Assembly: GCA_037179385.1 (NCBI GenBank)
Contig: CM074189.1
Span: forward strand, 25,667,648 to 25,731,647
DNA length: 64,000 bases
Direction of reading: 5' to 3'
Origin: Holothuria scabra
Lineage: Eukaryota; Echinodermata; Holothuroidea; Aspidochirotida; Holothuriidae
Positions 35,371 through 44,394 of this stretch are shown one piece after another. The notes under the pieces were generated by a model that worked only from the letters and a program-made list of their open reading frames with translations, made no database searches and was not told where the DNA came from. How positions within the stretch are numbered: the first letter of the stretch is position 1; the number at the start of each line of letters is the position of its first letter. The translations under genes were made by a program, and so were the position numbers.

Positions 35371-38300
35371 TTAATGATCCTCATCTGCTGCTGGTGCCAG
35401 CCTTGACTTTCGTCCACCATCTCGGTCACAGGCCCCTTTCAAAAATCTAACAACTGCACCCTGGATTTCTGAGGACGTAGCACTTGCAGTCTGAGGATTC
35501 TTTCGAACACATTCTGAAAGAAAATGTGGGTAATGCCACTGATTAAAGTTTGTCCAATTGTGAGCTGAGGTATGAATTAGCAACATGTTACATCACTTCT
35601 TTGGAGTTAGCATTAAAATGTGAGCAGGAGGAATGATACTCATTTTCCAACCTAAAAAGGAAATTATCTTGGACATAAGATAAACACACATAAAAAATAC
35701 CACAGAGAAAATCATTGTGACCATTTTGATACAAAACTGATCGTAATAATCATAAGCACAGCTGTATCCAACAAACAATAACTCACAAGAGAACAAACTG
35801 GCAAACCCCTGACACAACCCCCAAAATTAATTCTGTATTTGCAGAACCAGGACTGTGTACCACATACCTATTTCTTAAGCACTGTATAGGGTAGTTACAC
35901 ATTTTAGACGCTAAAGAAACACATCTTATCAAGATTTTATCAAATAGTTGAAATTGGTGGAAGCCATATGACCAGTTACACTACCCCGAACATACCTCCA
36001 AAGGCGTAATTAAGACACAAGTTCAGAAGTTAAAAAAAAAGGGCATATTCTGGTGAGTTTCCAATAACATACCAAAAAATGGAAAAAAATTGCAGTAATT
36101 TGAACTATAGTATCTTCTATCTTCCTGAAAAATTAAATGTTCTGCAGCATATTTTGAAGTCAACGACCTTTGTCTCCAAGAAATGCCTTCCACCATATAG
36201 AAATAAAAATGCTTACTTTCAACGATATCTTTCAAGATTAGACCAGAGAAGGCCACCTTCCCAGATGCACCAGTCCAGTTCAGTTGTCTTGCGACCGTGG
36301 TAGTGATCAAGTCCATTAAAACCCTTTTAACACATTCCTTAAGTGTAGCACCACCAAAAACGGAAGTTCTTCTAATCTGTAAAATAAACATAAGTGTTAA
36401 AGGTTAAAGCTGAACAAAACAAAAAAAAGCAAATAAAGTTACTAGATTTGTGTTCCAAGATGAGCTTCAACGCAACAGAGACAGCTTTGTTTCCCTTTGT
36501 CTTTTATGACTGTAGTGTTGACCTTGAAGTTGTGGGGAATGCAAAGTTTGTTTAGTTAACATGCCTCTTATACATTCGCATTCTGATAATATGGGATTGT
36601 AGAGGATACAGCAGGCTTTAAAGTAAAAAGTAGTTAATATGAAGCCATATGTGCTTGCTTCAAGTTCACTTTTTTGGAAAATGTGACAATTTACCTTGCT
36701 CGTATCTTGAGAAACACACATTGGATTTCAATGCAAATTTTTAACATATCAAAACTTGATTAGACCTTCAAAATTAATTTTAAACAAAAATATTACATTA
36801 TAATATTTGCCAGATTTTTCTCTCCCATCCTTCTGCAAAGGGACTTTAGTTGTCTGCCAAGGTTTCCACTCACAATTGGCAAGCATTGGGCAGCTAGTTT
36901 TAAACAGTGAATTATGTCCCCTATTTAGCAAATGGTTGACATTTCACTAATCAATAGTAAGCTGCATGTCGGGTTGGGCAGTATAGCATTACTGATGTCA
37001 ACACCAGTACTAGAGGTACAGGTAATGAAAATACGGAAGATATTTGGTGTGTTACTAACACCAGATCTTGAAAAAACTACCCGTACTTGAAAAAAATTAC
37101 CAGTACTCATTAGATTCCCTGACAAAAATAACTGTTAGGAAGCGTGGATAATTAAAATATTTACACAAACATATAGTGCAGAGGTTCCTGCATGGTAACT
37201 AGCCCAATCAAACACCCAGATGCATTAATGTGCAGTATCACATGGGGGCCATGCGTGGATTAGGTTCCTTTCCACCCGACTTTCCTACCCTAGGGTTGAG
37301 AACTGGTACTGCCTCAATACCGGTAAAAAATAAAATACTGAGAGGTACTCACCATCTACTGTTTGATTACTTTTAGGGTCTCCTTCAAGTCGCACTGCAG
37401 ATGGAGATATGTTTATTGATGGAACACGTCTTTGGGACGGGGTTGATGTAGATGGCATGGAATGTCGAGGTTGTGAGGCAGGTGCAGACCTATTGGTTCC
37501 TTAAAAAAAAAAAATAATAATCTTTAAAGAGCTAATTAAACCAGTTTTTGCACCAGGTACCTGACCGACATTCTTACTACCTGAGTAGAAAATTACTAAC
37601 AATATATTTTCCCCATATTTTCTGTATCCCCCATTTGCTGAAAGTGGAACGTGCCGAAGTGACGTACCAGAAGGGTAATGCGGTTCAGGTACCCGCCTAC
37701 CAGGTGCTAACACTACCTTAAAGCTAGGGTTTGGACAAATAGGTAATCTCAAAGACTGAGAGAAACAACCACAGTTTAAGTATATTTCAAAATGGTGCAA
37801 TCATAATACAACAAAGTAAAGTCAATGTTTGAGGGAAAGTAAAAGCAGAAATTTAATTTTCAGATATGAAAGAAGAGGAGCCAAATCTACAAAGAGTGGT
37901 CAAACTTCCATTTTAATCAGATGTGTATTTCTCAATTTACAGGATTTGTGTTCAAAAGTGACTTTGAGGGCAGCAGAGGTTACATCACTCCTGCACACTA
38001 AAAAGGAATATTTTTCCGTTTTTTGACAGTTGTGTTGACCTTGCAATGACCTAGTTCAGCCATTGACAAGTTGAGACAAAACTTGGCAAAACAATCACAA
38101 CACTATAGTGAAAAGCTGGTAGATACACTGTTTGAATGATCCACAAACAAAATGCATGCAAAAATTTAACACTTTAGAATAGAAAATACTGAGAGGTACT
38201 CACCACCTACTGTTTGATTACTTCTGGGGTCTTTTGTGAGTCGAATGGAAGATGCAGATGAATTTGTGTTGCTAGATGAAGCATGCCCGGAGGGTGGTGT

Positions 38301-39286
38301 AGAAGTTAAGGCACTACTGTTAGTAACAAGTGATGAAGAACCATGGCCTTCCCGTTGAGGAGTTGAAGTTTGTGGTTGAGGGGGTGGTGGTGGAGCAGGA
38401 GCATCTTCAAAGGATGAGGTGTTGCCACTAGTGATGCTGCCATCATTTTCATCATCATCATCATCATCATCTGAGGAAACATACCTCCTATTTCTCCTGA
38501 TAAAAACAAGATGTATAAGATTTCATACCTTTAAAGGTCTGGTTATATGAACATGATAAAGATGAGTGATTGATGTAAAGCATTAAAAACAAAAAAACAA
38601 AAAAAAAAAAATTGCAGCAATTCCCATTACATTCTGACAAAACTTATCGATTTGCAGAGAAATTTCTGTCTCGCTCTTTATCATACACAAACATGAGCTC
38701 AGTATGCAACTCTTGTGATGTCCAGAGAGTTAGTTAGTTAAGTAGATGGAGTTTTACCGCCGGAGCATCATGCACAATGGCAGTAGGTTCCTTTTTAAAA
38801 GTTTTTGTTGTGACTCAACCTGGGAAGCAAACCTGGGCCTTCCATGTGAGGGGCAGATGCTCTACTGTTAGACCAAGCACAGGGTCATGTCCAGAGAGGG
38901 ACATAACATAACACATCTTCATTTTAGGGAACAGTAACTAAAACCATAATAATTGAGAGATCAGTGTGCAGAAACATGCCATTTGACTGTATTTACCACA
39001 ATCCCAGACTTGCACATTCAACATCTATTAGTTCCGTACACAAGTTATTTTTTCACTTGATGATGGCTGTCATGTGAGTGACAATAGTCTGTAATAGGTG
39101 AAGGGAAAAAGGGGAAACTGAACTTTGATTTATTAACTGCTTACACCAACTTGTCCAGTTCAAACTAAAATTTACCCAACAAACACACTTACCTCTTCTG
39201 CCTCTTTTGAGGACCTTCTGCATCAGACTGCAAGTCTGAAGTGTCTTCAGCTCTGATACAGAGCATTCGCCCATCATCATAGGAAT
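35371..39286 (-). CDS. DUF4806-domain protein, transposon-borne (partial, 5 exons seen)
   Basis: Exons read on the minus strand: 39286-39193, 38496-38204, 37499-37353, 36376-36217, 35513-35371, all with GT/AG borders. The first three join in phase. They encode a low-complexity region: SDAEGPQKRQKR, then a Ser/Asp run with seven Asp, then Ser/Thr/Pro-rich sequence. The last two form the DUF4806 domain: LKECVKRVL, ARQLNWTGASGKVAF and LKDIV in one, CVRKNPQTASATSSEI and VVRFLKGACDRDGGRK in the other. DUF4806 has no known biochemical function, but such genes are often multicopy and mobile-element associated. Exon 3 ends in phase 1 while the 36,376 exon opens in phase 0, so a small exon is probably unseen or a border is wrong. 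The 5' end upstream of 39,286 was not found. The low-complexity exons 37,353-37,499 and 38,204-38,496 share their 3' ends and following intron bases. Confidence 0.7.
38758..38887 (-). repeat. tRNA-derived SINE, copy 3
   Basis: Minus strand: CTTGGTCTAACAGTAGAGCA (A box) and CCCAGGTTTGCTTCCC (B box), then a body ending GCCATTGTGCATGATGC. This is the best preserved of the three copies. It lies in an intron of the DUF4806 gene. Confidence 0.7.
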
Positions 39287-40255
39287 CTTTATAATGAAGA
39301 CAAAAAGAAAGAGACGTGAAGAGAAAGGATGGAACTTCATGGAGTTTGGAATGTAAAGATGAATATTTATTAATCAATCAATTCTCAATATTTGTAGGAC
39401 TTGAACTAGGTAAAATTCAATTGGCATTGATGCCTGACTAGTGACTACCATAGGCATATGGGTGTGATTTTTGTGAAGGCGACACGAGCAATTGTTGCCC
39501 AAATGTCAGCACCATTATCATGTTTTGCTCATGTTTTACATGAAGAGACCAACTGATTTTTCACAAATTGAGACGAAGAGTTCCCCCTGTACATTCCCTT
39601 CTGCTCCTTTGCTGACTTCTGATAATTATATGAAGGTTAATTGCACCATAGTACAGTAGGCCTAATACTTTTTTTTTTTTGAGTCATATGTCCTTATTTA
39701 CTGTACAGCATGGAAAATTAATGCCTTCAGTTCAACTCTTGCTTTTCTGAGCCAAAATATAAAATGTTGAAAGTCATTCAATTAATGAAACAAATTAGTT
39801 CATTGTGCAATAATTTGTCACTTTGTTGTTGTGCAACTGTCATTACCTGCTTTGTTCCCCTTTAATTAGAATAAATGTTTTTGTCACTTTGAAAAATTCT
39901 TGTTTGCTTGAATAAAGGGCCATATGCATAACATCACCCATAAGGGTAAAAACGCCATCACACCCTGGTACAAGGTACAGTAACTTTCAGAAAAACAAAA
40001 GAAATAGATTATAATTTGAGCAGTTCAACAATAAAATAACAAATAAATTTTGCAATATTGCACAATATACCATTTTTGGTGAATAAACCGCAACATTTAA
40101 TACTGTATCTACTGTAGGCCCATGAATGTTGTATGAAGATGAGAGTTGGATGTGAAATTCATTTTTCCATGCTGTGGAACACATATTTTGAATTTTTGGA
40201 CTTGAAATACCAGTTCTCTCACCCCAAACATTACCAATTCTCTTAATCTTCTTAC
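39287..40255. other. Region upstream of the first recognised DUF4806 exon
   Basis: AT-rich sequence with pieces related to the dispersed repeat at 5,460 and 27,855 (AAAATATAAAATGTTGAAAG near 39,750). No further DUF4806 exon could be placed with confidence, though one must exist if the gene is complete. Confidence 0.4.
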
Positions 40256-40621
40256 TTAAAGAGGCTCATTGAGTTGATATTCGTAACTTAAAGAGAGTTC
40301 CTAAGGGTCACTACCACAGTAACAATGCTTACAGTTAGCATTTTTAAGTCATGTGTCATGCCCAATAGTTACAGTCAAAGTGGAAATTTGAAGTTTGTGT
40401 TGTCCTGACTTGTTACTGTTTTGCACATAATTTGAAAAGTGTCTGGCCACAAATTTTTGAATCTGAATTTAATCTTTAAGTACTCACTCTTGAAACAGTT
40501 ATTTTCATGAGAATATGGGGATTGTCTAAGTTTGACCATTTGTCATTGGTTTGTGAAGAAAACAAAACAGCTTTGGAAAAATTTGTCGAACTTCATTAAC
40601 CAATACAATGAGCCTCTTTAA
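40256..40621. mobile_element. TTAA-flanked MITE nested in an R2-type MITE
   Basis: TTAA at 40,256-40,259 and 40,618-40,621 bracket a 358-bp unit with termini AGAGGCTCATTG and CAATGAGCCTCT. The surrounding bases (CAGTTCTCTCACCCCAAACA just left, GACCCTCCCACAATTGTC just right) belong to the R2 family, itself a TTAA-type element. This is one TTAA transposon inserted in another. Confidence 0.75.
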
Positions 40622-40923
40622 GACCCTCCCACAATTGTCTGAAAATCATTTTCATCCAATGATGGTACTACATGCAATTCCACATCAGTGGACAAATGAC
40701 ATAGCCTAAGTGCAATTTATTCAATAAAAATCACAAAACCTATTGTATATTTCTTAAACTCGAAGAGAAAATGTAAATTCTGTCAGATATAAATCAAATT
40801 GTTTTAAAATGCTTTCCATAATTTTAAAAATGCATATAACTCAACTTATTTACTTTATCAAAGTTTTCTGTTAATAAGGTCATTTTATAAAGTGGAAACA
40901 AACGTGTTCTGGAACATCATAGA

Positions 40924-41025
40924 ATGTAGTCAGGGTAACCCTTCGGATATGTGACCCTGCACCTCAAGGTGTATAATACTGTAAGGCAGGGTTACTTAGA
41001 CGCGGAAGGGTTACCCTGACTACAT
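40924..41025. mobile_element. 102-bp hairpin MITE
   Basis: ATGTAGTCAGGGTAACCCTT is mirrored by AAGGGTTACCCTGACTACAT, with further pairing of GACCCTGC and GCAGGGTT inside. The whole unit can fold into one long stem. Non-coding. Confidence 0.7.
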
Positions 41026-41084
41026 CAAAGTAAATGCACTACTTCATATGATTTACACTACAGTTACTGTACAGGCATTGTTTC

Positions 41085-41892
41085 ATACCGGTTGTTTTGC
41101 CCCCTTGACAGTTCGCCCCCTAAATACCGCTTCGCCCCCTAAGACCTGCCAGTTCGCACCCAAAGACCCACCGGTTCTCCCCCAAAGACCTGCCGGTTCG
41201 CCCCCTAATCTTTCTGAAGCGGGTCCCTTTACAACAACAAGTGAATATTTTAGAACAAACGATGTCCACAAAGTAAAGTTTCTCATTTAATTCTCTTTCA
41301 GGATGATATTGAGTTCATTTCTATAGGTGAAACAAGTTGTTCATTTGCACTAACCCATATCGTTACCGTACACTCATGCGCAATTGCTGAGTGTTAATTG
41401 TGTTGATTATGATTGGTAGTACTGATGTTCGCTTTGTATCTGCGTTATCGTTACTACATTGTTCGTATGCTTCTATGTGTAAACGTTTGCAAATCATATT
41501 TTGTGGTTGTTTTGTTTGGTTCTATTTATAATTTCCAATAAATGGTGCAAAAATTGAAAATGGTTTAAAAAAAACTAAACTAAAAAAGCTAAACTTGCTG
41601 TGAAACTTAATTCTGGATGTGCAAGAGAATACCAGGTCAACTTAACATATGACTGGTTGGTGCGTCAGATAACGCACCGCCTACCCTTACTTGACTTGGT
41701 TTTTGTCACATTCTTGCCAACTATCGTAACTTTTTTAAAATTTATGACAACTACAAAAAACTGCAATTAAATGTCAGTTTATATGTTGTCATACTAATAA
41801 GTATTTGGGGGTGACGACCTCCTCGTTGGGGGGGAAACGACCTGGGCGAACATGGTTGGGGGAGAACTGTCAAGGAGGCGAATCAACCAGTA
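41085..41892 (+). mobile_element. Second copy of the TTCGCCCCC MITE
   Basis: Same internal order as the 31,326 element (GCTTCTATGTGTAAACGTTTG, TTGGTGCGTCAGATAACGC, ACCTCCTCGTTGGGG) and inverted ends of the TACCGGTTGTTTTGCCCCC type. No clear duplication remains at its borders, and it differs by many small changes, so it is an older insertion or a different subfamily. It lies inside the inner 10.2-kb segment. Confidence 0.75.
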
Positions 41893-42248
41893 CCCTGAAA
41901 AAGTTTTAAGCCTATCAACAAATTTCGTTGTTGTCTTGTATTTGGATTTGAAATTTGAAAGTTAACGTTTATTTTTATCACATGTAGCCTAAGTTTAAAC
42001 ATTACTTGCCGTCATAGGATTTTCAGGGGCGGAAAGAAACGGACGAAAAGACCGGTCCCAGAGTAACTTCACCATCCTGTTCAAGGACCACTAAAGCACT
42101 GTATGTTCCGTTATGTGTCCTACTTTGTCTTTTTTATGTCTTCTGTACAAACTGTATAACACAAGGAATCCTGTGAACTAAGTTGTATACACAGTAGGCC
42201 TACCAGGTCTTGTCCCAGCTCAGACTGCTTGTTGTTACTACTTTAATG

Positions 42249-42482
42249 GTTGGTTCAAAGTTCGAACAGGTTCTACTTTCGAACACCTAATTAAAATCAT
42301 TTATATATCGGTCATGAGACAGTATTTTCTTCAATTACTTTAAACACCATTAAGAAATAATTATGGCTCCATATAGCCTAGTATGGTAAGACTGACAATC
42401 ATTAAGCATCGAACAGTGAATAAATATTCCATTTCAATGAGGTGTTCAAATTAAGAACCTGTTGGCACTTAGAACCAACTAC
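42249..42482. mobile_element. MITE with 40-bp inverted termini (TTGGTTC)
   Basis: The left arm GTTGGTTCAAAGTTCGAACA with AGGTTCTACTTTCGAACACC matches the reverse complement of 42,443-42,482 at about four of five positions. About 155 bp of AT-rich loop separates the arms. No duplication assigned. Confidence 0.6.
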
Positions 42483-43692
42483 TAATACTATACTACTGGT
42501 GCTAGCCTAACTTTTGGGCTATCGTACTGTAGGCCTACTAGCTGAAACTGAAAAGAAAGTAGGCTAGGTCTAGGAACTTAGCCTAGCCTAACTTAGTCTT
42601 ACAGTTACACTTAGGCTAGTCTAGACCTAGCCTAACGTTACAACTACAAGTTAGGTCCTGGTTTAAACTAAAGCCAGGTAAATGCAACAAATATCTTAAA
42701 TGCAAAATGACAAGATTTGGGACAAATTATTTCAGTCTAGCCAACGTCCTATAGGCTACGTTGGTCTATCATTGCAAATTGGCCCGTGAGTTACTCAGTA
42801 TAGCACACGGCCTAGGCTATGCTTTTAGATAGGCCTAATGTAAAATGTAATGCAAAGAACAAACGTAACGTTAGGCCTAGCCCAAGCCGTGTATATAATT
42901 GTTAACGTTAGGCTAAGGTTGCGGGAGTCAAAGATTTGGAATCACACTGTGAAAAATCGTGGTTCCATTTCAGTCATTAATTACAACGCTTTAAAATGGA
43001 CAACTGAAATACATTTTCAAATCTTACCTTAGAAGTAGGGGGTTGAAACTGATGAACGTTATGTTCGTAAACTTCCAGAGAATAGTATCAAGAAAAAAGA
43101 GCCTGTTGGACGCCGACTGATTGTTTTGAAATGTACCGCAAAGTGACGCTAAAAGATGGAAGAGGCTCGTACGCTGTTGTTGAATTTGCAGAACATTAAT
43201 TTCTTTTGTCTTCTTGAGGAGAAAGAGATTACATAAAGTTAAAAAGAAACTTAAAAAACTATGTTAGTTTTTTAATATACTTCAAAGAAGAACAATCCTC
43301 TTAAAAATGATCAAATTAATTTTGTAATATTTAGAGTTGTGGTTGTGATTACATCACTGCTGGCAGCGTTTATCCAGCTTGGAAACGATGGCGGTCCGCC
43401 AGCCTTTCCACACCGGCTTTAATTGACCAGTTTTTGTTAGACCATCATTACATTTTCTGAAGTTACCAGTATTTGCTTTTTTAGTACGAAAATGTATTCT
43501 CTGAGATCGTACAAGCAATTTTTTTTCTCACAAAATTTAGCCATCGGTCCTCCGTCGGTCCACTGTCGGCTTTCCGCCTGGGTTTTATTCATCTCTACTT
43601 CCGGTGGTCCTCCAGCGGGTAGCTAGCGTTTTTTACGCCGGCGTTTAGCGGCGTTAAAACGCTGGCGGACCGCCAGCTTGTTGCGTACTGGG
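42483..43692. other. Right part of the inner element, no gene recognised
   Basis: Rich in AGGCCTA and TAGCCTA palindromes up to about 42,910, then AT-rich, then the GC-rich terminal region with GCTGGCGG and CGCCGGCG motifs from 43,370 on. If the DUF4806 gene is complete, its promoter and first exon should lie here or just downstream on the minus strand. Confidence 0.35.
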
Positions 43693-44244
43693 ATTACGTA
43701 ATGTGACGTCATGAATTGGAGAAGAGTGATCTAATCCGTCGTTAGCATTGAATCGGAGGAGAAGACTTTTTGCATTTGATGTGAGGTTTTTTGTTTAAGA
43801 CAACTTAAAGTTTGTTGTGTTTCTTTAGAAGAAGATGATGGGAAGGTTCTCGAGAGATCTGAAGGGGTAAATGTAGTATGAGGTGAGAAATCATGAACAG
43901 TTTTGTGCGAAGCACTGTGTTGGTGTTAGGCGGTGTGTCTTACCTTTTCCTTTTTATATATATATATACTATATATACTACATAACGCTAGGACGACCTG
44001 TGATCACGACCTAACCGTGAAGTTGACGTTAGGCCTAGTAAACGTTATTAGCAAATTTCATAATACAACACTGCATACACTGTAGTAACGTTGTGTACAT
44101 AGAGACATGTTGTTCGCTGCTCACTCAGTGGCTATATGTAGCATAATGAATATGTATGTCCGTACGTAGGTGTGTGCACATTTCACAGCTGTCATTGGCT
44201 CCCTCAATTTTGTGAGGGAAAATTTAATAAGAAACAAAGAAAAT

Positions 44245-44385
44245 GTCACGTGATCTATGCCGTAATGTACAAGACTCTGGTTTGGAGTGTTCAAAAGATA
44301 AGGATGTAGAGGGCGCAATGCTATGTAGGCTTCAGAGCCCGATGTGTGGTGGACGCAAACTAACCAAAGTCTTGAAACAAGACTA
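44245..44385 (-). repeat. Right terminal inverted repeat of the 28-kb transposon
   Basis: Reverse complement of the left terminus, sharing TAGTCTTGTTTCAAGACT, GTCCACCACACATC, CTTTTGAACACTCCAAACCA and GATCACGTGAC, but lacking about 20-25 central bases of the left copy. Confidence 0.88.
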
Positions 44386-44394
44386 ATATTTGTG
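44386..44394. repeat. Right 9-bp target-site duplication, ATATTTGTG
   Basis: Exact copy of 16,138-16,146, directly after the terminal CTA of the transposon. The following TGGAGTTAATTAG is the host flank leading to the receptor gene. Confidence 0.88.

Larger units (their letters stand above)
33507..43692. mobile_element. Inner 10.2-kb CCCAGT...ACTGGG segment carrying a DUF4806 gene
   Basis: The left end CCCAGTTAGCATAAGG and the reverse complement of the right end, CCCAGTACGCAACAAG, start alike, then share GCGGTCC and CCAGCG motifs but diverge quickly, unlike the outer arms. ATTACGTAAT stands next to both ends: it is a palindrome, so it can be read either as a 10-bp target-site duplication or as part of the outer arms. 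A 10-bp duplication would fit a Mutator-like element. No transposase was recognised; the one recognisable gene is DUF4806. Confidence 0.6.
32838..44010. mobile_element. Nested 11.2-kb insertion with 8-bp duplication ATCACGAC
   Basis: ATCACGAC at 32,838-32,845 and 44,003-44,010 flanks an insert beginning CACAGGTCGTCCTAGCG and ending with its reverse complement. The left arm, 32,846-33,154, and right arm, 43,693-44,002, are near-identical inverted copies of about 310 bp, differing mainly in a TA microsatellite. Inside the arms lies a CCCAGT...ACTGGG segment with a DUF4806 gene. It is either one transposon with 310-bp termini or a 630-bp palindromic MITE that later took a second element at its centre. 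The near-identity of the arms suggests a recent insertion. Superfamily not determined. Confidence 0.82.
16147..44385. mobile_element. 28.2-kb Academ-type (AcademH-like) DNA transposon with nested insertions
   Basis: Ends are inverted: TAGTCTTGTTTCAAGACT on the left, its reverse complement on the right, with related sequence for about 140-160 bp inward, flanked by the 9-bp repeat ATATTTGTG. It contains a DUF6589 gene on the plus strand (16,925-25,059) and a RecQ-like helicase gene on the minus strand (25,338-30,909), tail to tail with 278 bp between stops. DUF6589 plus helicase matches what I recall of the AcademH lineage (Academ superfamily, reported in animals and fungi). A later 11.2-kb insertion at 32,846-44,002 and a 779-bp MITE at 31,326-32,104, each with a clear duplication, are nested inside. 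Removing them leaves about 16.3 kb. Superfamily assignment is from motif recognition only. Confidence 0.85.
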
